From: Ulva prolifera
Taxonomy: Eukaryota; Chlorophyta; Ulvophyceae; Ulvales; Ulvaceae
DNA length: 64,000 nt
Reading direction: 5' to 3'
NCBI GenBank assembly: GCA_023078555.1
Contig: CM041201.1
Coordinates: forward strand, 4,843,713 to 4,907,712
The notes beneath the pieces are model-generated. The model worked only from the letters and a program-made list of their open reading frames with translations, made no database searches and was not told the DNA's origin. Shown here piece by piece: positions 46,564-61,500 of this stretch (the stretch's first letter is position 1; each line of letters begins with the position of its first letter). Made by a program: the position numbers and the translations under genes.

Positions 46564-47010
46564 GCGTGGCTGATGTGGCCTGAGGGGGCATGGCTGGGGT
46601 GTGCCCTGGCGGATGTTTGGTGTGTGTACCGTGAGTTTGAACATGCGACAGTGGCCCGCATGGTATTGACGGCTGTGGTATGTTGTGCATGGCTGTGCTG
46701 CATTGCGCACAGGGTGCCGATGCATTTGTTTTGACAGCCCATGAGTTCGTGTGACAAGGCTGCAAGTTGAACCATGTTGACAATTTTCATCTGCGCACCA
46801 GCCGGCCTGGCTGTGTATGCATGCGGTTTTTGCCGGCCCCCCCCCAGGAGCTTCCTCCTGTCCAGCATATCGATTCTTGCCATTTTTGCTGTAGAGCCGG
46901 TCGTGGAGCATGTTGGATGTGATGACCATGGATGTGTGTAACTGGGCATCAGCACTTGCCGCTATCACAATGACGATGCTGCTCATACACTGCAGACAAA
47001 CATGTTACAC
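46564..47010. other. Convergent 3' ends of SET methyltransferase and PCIF1 genes
   Basis: The two stop codons face each other 447 bases apart. The gap holds both 3' UTRs, a 9-base C run near 46837-46845 and no recognisable gene. Confidence 0.5.
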
Positions 47011-50000
47011 TCATTGTGTCACTCGCACATGTTTCCTTTTGGGATGATTGCCTCGGTGTTGAAACTCTTGCGCCTTGGCAGGGGCCGTGTGCAGACCATT
47101 TCTGGGGGCAGCAACCAGGGTTTCTTTCGTGCCTGCGCGGTTGTCCTGGTCGGACCCGGAGTCATACTTGAGCTTCCGTTTCTCTATTGTCAGCCGTGAC
47201 ACACTTCTGCGACCGCCTTTACCTGGGATCTTGTTATTCGACTTCTTTGCTTTGCTACTCATATGCGATGCCTCTGCATTGGCATCCGCTTTTTCGCCCT
47301 CCTCTTCGGCAGCCTCAGCAAAAGCGGCCACCAGTGACCTCATCGTGTCATTGTCACAATACTTTCCCGTATGCGAGGCCACCTTCTTCATGCTCTTTCG
47401 TTTCTTCCGGCTCTCAGGCTGGTCTGCAGCTAGACCGTTACCTGGCTGAGCTCTGTTCACGTCCCCATCCTTCTCGCCAAGGTCATGGGCAGCATGCCGA
47501 GGCCTCTTCCCATTTGGCTCCTCGGCTCTATCTCCGAAGAGGGCTGCAGTGAGCCGTTTCCCGCTCGCCCGGGTGTCTATGGCCTGCAACGGGGTTGCCC
47601 CACTTTCACCAGCCCGTTGCTGCTGCTTCTTCCCTGCACACAGACAACACAATACAAAATCATCAACTGCGTGCGAGCGATGCCCTTCCTGTGCATCCCG
47701 CAGAGATACGAATGTACTCTAGGATGCCTTGACCTAGAATAAGACTCACCGTGCTGCTCTGATTCTCTGCTATTTCCCACATGAAACCATGCAAGCGGGA
47801 AACTCTGCCTGGACATGAAACGACCGCTCATGTGGGCACACAGGCTATGGAAGAAGCTGTAGGTCATCTCGAAAGGCAAGCAAGCCTGCCGCACCTGTGA
47901 AATCCCCAGCAAGGAGCGTGTCAGCTCCAGCCCCGGCCCCTCCGCTAGGTCGACGTCTCGGCTGTGCTTGGCCATCCTTTTGTGGTGCAAAGGCCTGCCT
48001 GACATCCGCCAGCTTCTCCTCTGTCACAGGCCACGTCTCCACCGCAGCGCTGTTCTGAAGGAAGAACACGCTGCTGTCTGTGCTGGCCACTCTGAACTGA
48101 TTCGCCCTGCAGTACGTCACCCGTTGCAGCCTCCACACCTGCTGACGCCAAACGCACTCCTGCCTGTCTTGCTCATGCCCTGACAGGCACAGACAGCAAG
48201 CTAGTCAATGGCTCGCGCAGGCGGGGGCGGCACGGCTGGACAAAGGCAGTTGTAACTTAAAGTGATCGTGGAAGCCGCACCGGTTGTGCTGAGCGCCCTC
48301 ACAGTACCCGTGCTCCCCGGCCGGCAGCAGCAGGTGGTGTCGGCACTGCTCGCTGTTCCGCAGGGACCGCCAGCAGTCCGCGTCGTCCCAGGTCGGAATG
48401 ACGACCACAAACATCAGCGCCTCCTGCACTCATGAGTCATGGCTCGGACTACAGCTGCAGAGCCGTACGACCGCCGCTGCTTTTGCTGGAATCCTGCCTA
48501 TGTTAATTGGGTGGTAGGCCTAAGTGGCGGAAAACCTGTTGAAAACTGTGTTGCAGCATCTGCGTCTGACCAGAGGCCCGCTGCAGCAGGTGGACGGACA
48601 CTGTGGGCGGGCAGGGGCGGGGGGAGCTCACGTGTGCCTGCAGCAGCAGCTTGAACATGTGCGCGGCCATGCGCGCAACGCACGCCTTGTCAAACGGGGG
48701 GTTAGCCTCGAAGCTTCCGCGCGCCGGCGCGAAGCGGAAGAAGCTGCCAAGTGAGCCAAAGGGGCCGTCGGTGTCGGCAAAGAGCGAGCAGAAGCGCGGC
48801 CAGTGGCAGTTGAGCGGCGACGCAAAGCACTCCATGCACGTGCCAAAGTGCGTGTGCAGCGCGTCCAGGACCGGCGCGTGCACCGCTGCCTGCATGCGTG
48901 TGCGTGGCGGCCTGTCGGCGGGAAAGGAGCCGAGGAGATTCGGGGTGCTGGTGGCTGCGCGTCGCAGGAGGTTGGAGAGCTTGAACGCGGGCGCATGTGT
49001 GTGGGTATGTGTGCACCGAATGCAGTGCATGCAGTACAGGAGCACCAGATCAGCGTTTTGCAAAAGGTCACGTGTGTAGTGCATTGCACGTGTGCTCTAT
49101 GGCAGATCCGACGTACGCGGCACGTACACTCACACACATGCACGAGCAGTTGCAGCCCTACAGTATAAGATGGATGGCGTCTCGGTGTGTATAATCAGGT
49201 CGGAGAATTCACTGTGCAGAGAAGGAGCTGGGGCGTGAGGCTGCTATGTGGCTGAGAGCCCCAGCCAGGCGAGCGACGTCGCGTGTGGTGTGAGCGGCGG
49301 ACCTGGAAGCCACCACCTCGGTAGTGGGTGCCCTGCAAGCTAGAGTAGCGGAGCAGCAGCGCCATGGCTGCGTGAGTGAACGCCGTTGCATCGTGGGCTG
49401 CTGAACCTGCTGTTCGGGCGTACAACAGGCGCAGCTTGTCGTAGTGTGACTTGTTGATTTCGACTGTCACACCCAGGCATGTCAACTTGAGCTTGGGAAC
49501 AGCGCCCTGCTGGCCTGTGAATGGCGCCACCTTCACTCGGACGCTGCCAGACGGCGGCCGCCGGACCTGCAGGCTAGAGAAGCTGGACCACTGGCCAGCT
49601 GCACCACCGGGCCACAGGGCGGGGGTCCGCTTGGTGCGGTGTCTACATGTGCTGGGAGCGGATCAGACCTTTTCGGAGACTTGGGAGGGGACTCGATCGA
49701 GCTCGGTGCAGATCGACTCTGCAAGGGAGGTGGAGACCCCGGCAGCTGTCAGCTTGCGCTTGAGCTCTTTGTGAGCAGCCGAGCTGTTTGTTGAGACTGG
49801 CAAGACAATGTCGGCACCCTGCTTGATGCCAGCGCGCCGAGCGAAAAGCCATGCCTCAAAGTGCTGAAACCATTTCTTCCCAAGGTGGTCTGCGGTTAGC
49901 TTTGAGAAGGTGTTGGCTAGCTGGGACACTGCCCTGTGCTTTGAAGTCTCAGATGCAAGATCTACAGGCTGCCTGCAGCTTCGATAAGTGAAGGAAGTTG

Positions 50001-50368
50001 CATGGTCGGATGCAGTGATTTGAGCACTGCGTTGTCCTAGACCCAAACGGGCTTGCTTATCTGCACGGTGCAAGCATCGGACACAAACACAGCCTCCGGC
50101 GATCTTACCGTGCTGACGATTTGATGGTGCTGAGCTCCGACACTGCCCACCACTCACTCTCTGCATCCGGGCTGAGGTCCACTTTCAGATCTAGCAGCCG
50201 TTGTGGGACTGGCGTCAAGTAGGCCAAGCCCGCCTCCGCTGGAGAGTCGGATGCCACAGGTTGGACATCGGTCTGCGAAGGTCGCACGCGACTTTCGTCT
50301 GCAGCTGAATTATGAGTTTTAGAGGAGCCTAGCGCTCGTAAGATGGCAGCTATCTGACCATCGCTCAT
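47011..50368 (-). CDS. PCIF1: PCIF1/CAPAM-type mRNA (2'-O-methyladenosine-N6) methyltransferase
   Basis: Seven minus-strand exons (50368-50109, 50026-49669, 49566-49303, 48889-48632, 48423-48281, 48106-47895, 47633-47011) close exactly on 705 residues. In animals this enzyme N6-methylates cap-adjacent 2'-O-methyladenosine on mRNA and binds the phosphorylated Pol II CTD. Diagnostic blocks are KLKLTCLGVTVEINKSHYDK, LLLRYSSLQG, ECFASPLNCHWPRFCSLF, ADTDGPFGSLGSFF and GSFEANPPF. The NPPF tetrad is the catalytic motif. IPTWDD, HHLLLPAGEHGYCEGAQHN and SVFFLQNSAA complete the methyltransferase core. The N-terminal part before the core is helical and shows no WW domain, which animal PCIF1 uses for CTD binding. 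The last exon gives a basic, Lys/Arg-rich tail (SRKKRKSMKK; KAKKSNNKIPGKGGRR) likely to act as a nuclear signal. The second exon start was chosen because it alone keeps phase. Confidence 0.92.
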
Positions 50369-50869
50369 TTTGGGGTGGCCAAAGCCGCGAGAAACAACAC
50401 ACGGCACTGCGCGATTGGCAAGCACTCAGGTACTCCAAGGCTACAGTACAGATGATCGTTTCCATTTCCCTACAGTTGTGGTCTGAGCGCATGACTTCTG
50501 TACGTGCGTTGAGCTACAGCAGCATCGTTCGTCGCAAAGATAGCTGCGTCATGGTGCGGGGTGGCGAAGGCATACCGGACACATATATCTCACTGCAGAT
50601 ATGGCATTGCGTGCATGCAATTGAATTCTTGCCAACACGCTGCAGCTGCCGTGCTGGCAGCAACTCACAGCATTTCTTGTAACAGCTCGGCAGTGTCCAT
50701 GAAGAGGATGTGGACAACGCTGTATGCTTGGATTTTTCGTCGGGCACTTGTGCGCAAACACAATAGATCCAGCACACTATGTCTTCTGCAAATAGAGATC
50801 ATTAGCTACTAATGGGCTCTCATTTTTGCATCTTTCAGATGTGAGATCGCGCTCACAGCTTGATTTACC
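50369..50869. promoter_or_regulatory. Shared divergent promoter region, PCIF1 / HBS1
   Basis: This 501-bp gap lies between the start codons of two divergent mRNA-related genes. No motif stands out; the assignment comes from orientation and spacing. Confidence 0.45.
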
Positions 50870-53800
50870 ATGCCTCGCTACCAAGACTACGACGACTACG
50901 ATGATTACGACTACGATGATTATGATGAATACGACGATGTGCCGCAGACTACGTCAAACAAGCCGTCGGTGGTGCGAGAGACTGTGGCCCGGTTGGCAGG
51001 GCTCACTGTGTCAATCAGCGACACGTGCCAGGAACAAGCTTTCACTGTTGCAGGCTGCTCAACGCAAGAATGCACCCAAGAGCAACAAAGCCACAGTGAA
51101 AGCAGGTGGGAGCCTCTTACAGGGGCATCTGTTGATTGCTGCAGCCGAGTCGCTGGCCACCATCTCCATCATTATAGAAACCACCTTGACAAGCCACAGA
51201 GGCCCCGAGTCCTGTTCGCGTAGAGTCCATGCCCTCTGTTGTTCTTCACTGTGCACAAGCGTGCAGCGCCCAAAACACAGCCTAGCAAGCCGGCTCCCTC
51301 AGCCGCAGCGGCGCCGCCTAAGCCGGATGCAGCTGGCAGTAGCGCAGCCGCACCTACAGCCCCTCCGACAACAGCAGCGGCGCCAGCGCAGCCATCAAAA
51401 ACCCGAGACAACCCGGACCCGTCCCCTGCAGGTATGTGAGCATTGTGCCGCCTGTGGTGCTTCATCTTGATTTTCGACCTGCATTCTGCTGCCAGCCACG
51501 TTGCTTCCAAACAGGCGACATCTGCAACTGTCTGCATGCTTATACGCTTCCCCAGGCACGCTCTACTTTCCAGAAGGCTGCCTTCGTAACAGCCAGCAAC
51601 ACCGTATCCCAGCAGCCACTCAGGCTCAGCACCTGCAGAAACAGCTACCCCGCAGGAGGGCGCCAGCGCCGCCGCCGCGGCCAAGCTCCCCGCCTACCAG
51701 GATCCTGCGACATACCAGCATCCGCCAGCCCTACAGCAACTCCTCATGGAGCACACCCCGCCAAAGCCCCCGCTGCATGTCGTCATCTGCGGCCACGTCG
51801 ACTCCGGCAAGTCCACACTGACGGGCCGCCTGCTGCACGACCTCGGCTACCTGGACCAGCGGCAGGTGCGCAAGAACCAGCAGGGCGCGCAGGCGATGGG
51901 CAAGGCATCGTTCGGGTGGGCATGGGCGATGGACGAGCGTGAGGACGAGCGAGCCCGCGGCCTCACAGTCGACATCAGCACCCGCAGCATCGAGACCCCC
52001 CGGTGCGCTGATGCTATGCCTCGCGCCTGTGACAGTGTGGCTATCCGACCACCTGCGTCCGCACTCCGTCACACGCTACGGGCTCTGCTCCGCAGCGCCA
52101 CTGACGCCAGTGTACAGCCCACTGCCCAATGGGCTTCTTGTACCTGCTGTCTGGTAGGTATATGCCAGCTTCTCAGCGAATGGGGGGCGGTGCGCTAGGG
52201 CAGGGTCATTGAGCTGACGTACGGTTGGTTGAGTTGTGGCTGGTGGAGGCCTGGTTGAGCTGCTCAAACACTGCACCTTTGTGTGCGATGACAAGCGTCC
52301 CTGAGACGCAGCATGCCGTCACCTGTGTACGGTGCTATAGCGGCCGGCGCGTTTGGAAGCCGCCGCGCCTAATTGGTAACAGTTTCACGCTGCAACCGTG
52401 GCCGCAGGTTTGCTGTCACGCTGCTCGACGCCCCTGGCCACCAGGACTTTGTGCCCAACATGGTCACCGGCGCCGCACAGGCCGACGCTGCGCTGCTCAT
52501 CATCGATGGCTCCCCGGGCGGCTTTGAGTCCGGCTTTGCGCCCAAGCCCGCGAACGCCGCCGGCGCGCCCGCGCGCTCCGGGCAGACTCGGGAGCACGTA
52601 CATATCGTGCGCAGCTGCGGCGTGCGCCAGCTGGCGGTCATCATCACGAAGCTCGACACCTGTGGGTACAGCCAGCAGCGCTTCGAGGAGATCAAGGAGC
52701 AGCTAGGGCCTTTCCTGAAGGCCTCGGGCTTTCCGAAGCCCTTGTGGCTGCCGGTCTCGGCGCCGCAGGGGGAGAACGTGTACAAGGCGCCGCAGGACGA
52801 GCGGCTGGCAGCGTGGTGGCCCGCCGGTGCGAGCCTCGCAGAGACGCTCGACAGGTTTGAGCCGGTGTCGCGGCTGGTAGGTGCGCTCACATGCCTTTCT
52901 GCGGTTGCCCTGCTGCGCGTTGATTCCGTGCTGAGCTCGTGCGTGCCTCTGCGGGCCGTATAGGCCTCGCTGTGTCCCGAGGTGTGGGAATGAGGCTGAG
53001 GAAATGAGACTGCTGGGAATGCTGCAGCACTCTGATCTCTGGGGACAGATCAGAGTGCTGCAGCATTGGTGGGCCTTTCCAAGTGTTTTTGGGGCAATTT
53101 CCCTAGACTGAACTTGGTGTGGGAACGCGCCTGACTTTGCACCAGTCTGTAGACAGGCTTTTGTGAAGACGCTCCATGTAGCCGCCGGCGTGACGGTTTG
53201 GTTCCCCGTGCAGAAATGCCGTTTCGGCTGGTGGTATCGGACTTGGTCAACAGGCAGGCTCTGGCGGGAAAGGTTGGCGTCAGTGGCAAAGTGGAGGCCG
53301 GCGCCTTGGCTGTCGGCGGCCGTGTGCTGCTTGTGCCGCAGGGGGCATACGCCATGGTGAAGGATGTCCAGGTGCAGGGCGTGTCGCAGGCGGTCGCGAT
53401 TGCGGGGCAGTCGGTGGACATCGGCCTTGATGCCGCCCCACCCGACCTCGAGCCTGGCTCGGTACTCTGCCACTCGGAGTACCCTCTGCATGTTGCCACC
53501 AGCTTCCGGGTGTGCCTCTGCCTGCTCGTAATCTGCACGGCTGCGGCTCCATTCTGCATTCTGCCCTGCTTTTATTGCCATTCGGATGCCTGGCTGCCAG
53601 CAGTAGTCTGGCAGGGTCATGCTTCGCGTTGTTCAGTTGCTGATCACTTGCATATCCTGCAGAGCACCCGCATGTGTAGCAGCATGCACATCCGGAGACA
53701 AGCATTGGGTCAGTGGTGGGGTTTTGCAGGCAAGGGTGCTGGTCGTGGACTGCCCGCGGCCCATTATTCCAGGGCAGAGGATGGTGCTGCACATGCACTG

Positions 53801-54044
53801 CACAAGTACTCCATGCCGCATCTCGCAGCTGGTGGAGCTGCAGGACCCCAAGACCGGGGGAGTGATGAAGGCGGGTCCTGCCCTCCGATTCCTTCTGAAG
53901 GATCAGGTTGCATGTGTGGAGCTGGTGCTTGACAGCGCTTTGTGCATGGAGGTGCTGGCAGGGACATGCTTGAACCGATTTGTGCTGCGCATGAACGGGC
54001 TGATCGTAGCAATAGGCAACATACAGAAAGTTCATGACAGCTAG
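50870..54044 (+). CDS. HBS1: HBS1-type translational GTPase (ribosome rescue)
   Basis: Exons: 50870 to about 51007, 51054-51105, 51267-51431, 51639-52002, 52408-52880, 53214-53509 and 53730-54044. HBS1 with Pelota (Dom34) dissociates ribosomes stalled on mRNA. The N-terminus is an Asp/Tyr-rich tract (MPRYQDYDDYDDYDYDDYDE) typical of HBS1, then an Ala/Pro-rich linker. The G domain shows G1 GHVDSGKST, the switch ERARGLTVDI and G3 LLDAPGHQDFVPNMV. G4 is TKLD instead of the usual NKxD. Domain II opens EMPFRLVVSDLV and domain III ATSFRARVLVVDCPRPI, as in HBS1/eRF3. The sequence matches HBS1 better than eRF3 or EF-1alpha at DKPFRL-type and RFRARI-type positions. The first join is uncertain: a 46-base intron at 51008-51053 or an 85-base intron from 50969 both keep frame into AAQRKNAPKSNKATVK. 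Confidence 0.93.
53018..53067. repeat. Perfect 21-bp inverted repeat (hairpin) in an HBS1 intron
   Basis: Arms 53018-53038 and 53047-53067 are exact reverse complements around an 8-base loop (ctggggac). They lie in the intron at 52881-53213. The pair could form a stable RNA or DNA hairpin. No duplicated flank marks it as a transposon. Confidence 0.9.
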
Positions 54045-54690
54045 TCGATGTCCTAACCGAAGGATATGTTGCGTTGATGTAAGTTTCGAAGTGCTGAATG
54101 CCATTGCACGCTGGACAAGGTAGCTGCAGACAGGAACACGCATAATTTGAACATCGCCTTGAGCACGTACAGTGCCCTGAACAGCTGAGGTGCATGTACC
54201 GGGAGACCGCAGGTTTACACTGGGGTAGTTTGTCAGCGCTGAAATCGCGATCATGTGTGTAGAAAATATCTCGATCGCTCCGAGTACGCTCTCCCTGCCA
54301 TGTTGATGGAATATCAGCATGCAGCACTGGTGGTTGCTCGAAATTTCCCAGCCTCTCAGCGAAGTCGATGCTTGCCTCGGCGGGCAGGCGTGCTCTGCGC
54401 ACCCGCCCTCTGTCTCGAGGTGACGCGGTGTAACGCGGTGAGTTTGAAACGGCCGAACTGCACGGACCATCCCTCTCGTCCATAACATTTTCATAAACCT
54501 GCTCAACCGAGCTACGGCAGGAGATGCGGTATGATCTGCTTGATCTTATCGTCTTGCTATCTGCATCGGTGTTTACGATCACTGAGCGAGCTCCGGTGCT
54601 GCTGTCTTCGAGGGGAGACGACGCTCTACTAATACACACGCATACCGATCTCTTATTGATCTCCTCCGCATAGATATCAGGTCAGCAGGT
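54045..54690. other. Intergenic, HBS1 to MCM6
   Basis: A TGTAA at 54078-54082, 34 bases after the HBS1 stop, is a candidate poly(A) signal. The MCM6 promoter should lie in the rest. Open frames here are short and unrecognised. Confidence 0.5.
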
Positions 54691-58566
<3,876 letters not shown>

Positions 58567-61500
58567 TGGGGATAGGCATATAGCACTGATTGCCTGAGCT
58601 TGTGTGTCTGAGCATTGTGTTGTGATCTGCTAGCTCCGGGGAACTGCTCCCCATTCTGGAGTAGCTTAATATTCTTTCAAGGTTCTGCCAGACTGTCTGG
58701 CGGCAATGTGCGTGAAAATGTAGCCATCACACAGCGGCTGAGTACATCTGTCATGCGCAGAGATGTAACTCAAAACACATATACGACCAGGCCACCAAGC
58801 TGACTGCATAACTCTTCAGTATCAGCTGCAGCATCGTCTGGTGGAAGCCTGCTTTGGTGTCTACACACCGTGTTGTTGGACACGCGCTTCGCCATGATGT
58901 GTTGGCACGGTACATGGCGCATATGTAATACACAGTATTCCCAGGACTTGCTACTCAAGCGCAAGTGATGCTGCCTTCAATGTACTTCAAGCCCATGTGA
59001 TGCCTGCAGTATTGTGACCTGGGTACTGGTGGCCCCCATGGGCCTCTCTGGCCACTTCCATCCCAGCTGCACTGCATGTGATCCAAAGTGCCAAAGCTAA
59101 AGAGCCCCTGTCTCAAAGACGCGGGTCTATCTCCTGTGCAATCAATACGCACATCGGGGGGCGCCGCATGCCACATGGCGCGGTGTGCCAGACGGGCCAT
59201 CACCACTTGGGTCAGAATTATAAAGCGTGACAAGGACAAGGCCAGACATGCAGGTAGCACTGCAGGACAACAGCACAACCAAGCCATACCACAGCCGTCA
59301 CCTGAGAACAACTCCAATGCACCACAGCCATTCAACACCACCCCCCAATGCTGACAAAACCCCGCCCCGCATGCGTATACTCCACAATCTTGCTAAGTTT
59401 GCAATTCCACCTGTCACTGCACTGCTAAAGCAGGCTCTACGCCAGGGAGACCGCTCGGCCAGTGGACGAAGTGATAGGCAACTGCCAGGTGCCTACTTCA
59501 GACTTAGGCTGCACAGCGCACACCCCTAGGCAAGCTGAGATACCTTACGCCGTTTGATAAGGGCTGCAGGATAAAGCTCGTGCCTACAACTTTCTTTGCA
59601 AGCGTGCAGGCACTGACCGATACAGGCACTTCCTGCCACTGTGCCCACCGTAGCATACACAAGGCAGCCAATCCACCTAGACATCTGACACTAATACCTG
59701 AACTAATGCAATAGGATTAAGCTGAGTTTTTATTCAACCCTGTTCTTGGTGATGAGTGCCGTGTCGTACATGCTGTGGAAGCTTATGGCTGGTTGCAAGA
59801 GAGGACGGCGCGTAACGGTGACATACCGCGACATCGGCCTCTGACTTTCGCCGGCGCACTGTGCGCTGCACAGACTTGCAGCATCCCCGCACAAGCAATG
59901 ATCCGAGGGAGGCTGCAGCATATATATCGCTGTGATCATTCTGTAATACACAATGTCCGCAGACCTCGTCTTGGATAGGATTCCCTGCTTGACGGGCAGC
60001 GCCGTCCTGATGTGCCCTACGCCGGCGTGCTGTTGCCTTACAAAGATCTGAAGGTAGATGTAACATATTAACGTGTGGTGGAGCTCTGACTAGAAGTTCA
60101 TCTCTGAAGGTGCGATTGCGACTTGCTGTCTGCAGACCTGGCCAGCTGTCAAGAAAGTGATGTTCATTGTCGCCCCAGTCCTACCGTGCCCAAAGCCAAA
60201 GGGCAACAAACGATGAGGATTGACACATTCTCTGATTCTGATGGCAGCTGGCCGGCTGATCGCATTTTGTTATTGCCCGCCGCGGCCGCCGTCGCTCTGG
60301 CGTCTGCAGCTCTGTGTCCGCGCGAAAGTCACCATGTACAAGTAACACAGACCCAGGAATGCATCAGGATTGTGCAGTGATGAAAGACATTACCCAGCTC
60401 GCTTTGAGCCTTCGGGCATTGAAGAGAATCTTGTTTCTCACGTTTTAGACTGAGCACTCCTGACCTGGGGCATCACTGTTGCGGCTGCATCAGCACTTAT
60501 CACATGTTGGAGGGGATGACGAGTCTTTCCCCGGATGATCGACTCTGATTACATCCTAAGTTGTTTCGGGATCAAGCTACCTGAAATTTTGAACCGACCC
60601 TCCAACGTGAATAGCTTCTGCGTCTGGATTGCTGTGATGACTTGAAGTAACGGACTAGAGTTTCTGACATACAGTGTTGAGAAAATCTTCGTACCTGAGC
60701 GATCCAAACGACTCGCCTAGGTCTGTCTTTGTTGTGTCATGTCGTTCAGGCTGCCTTTCAGTTGGATCATGGGTGATCAGTACCCATGGGCCCGTTCCCG
60801 GTAGCAACAGTAATGAGATTGTGGAAAGTATGATCAAGCCGGAAGCAATTGTTGAACTGGCCTCTGCTATCTTGGCTGTGTTCTTGTATGCTTCCAGGAC
60901 GAAGAGGCCAGACACTCCAATGGAACCAGCCATTGATAGTCAGTTATACTGCTGGTTGTTGCAAAAATGATTTTGCCGTGGATGTGCAGGGTCAGCACTG
61001 GGTGAGCACGTCCCAGGCACAGTGTGGACTTGCCGTAGCTTGTGGTGTCTTATGACACTTGCTGGCTGAGTAGTTTGCCCAGGTGTGCAACTCACTACTA
61101 TTGTTTCGTGGGCACTCCTGGCTTCTATTGAGCACATGGCGTGAATGTGTATTGCTGATACTGATGATCTGGACGTGTTGCACCATTGGATGCTTTATCA
61201 GGCAACAGGCGCTGCCCACGATGGCTGTGAGACTGTGTTCAATCATCCATAAATCGTATGGGCTATGTGTGAAGCCTGCCATGCCCTAATCATGCCAGGC
61301 TATACGTGGTCCGTACATTCCTTGCCAGCTCAAGGCACACTCAGTGTAGCAATGAATCTGCAGCTGATGATGTTTGGACGCATCATGTATATATTGTGCA
61401 TATGAGCCAATCCAGTAATGTCTGAGCTTATTGGGTACTGCTGCAGGATGTGATCGGCCCGCTCCGTTCACGCAAACATTCTGCGGATGTAAGGTACTTT

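Noticed and set aside
45124-46955. Several Arg/His/Ala-rich minus-strand open frames under the SET methyltransferase tail
   Set aside because: They are shadows of the GC-rich Gln/Ala/Pro coding sequence on the plus strand.
51008-51105. Continuous HBS1 reading through VSISDTCQEQAFTVAGC
   Set aside because: That frame ends in a Cys/Gln-rich stretch and cannot join the next exon in phase. The AAQRKNAPKSNKATVK frame does, so a short intron is preferred, with low certainty.
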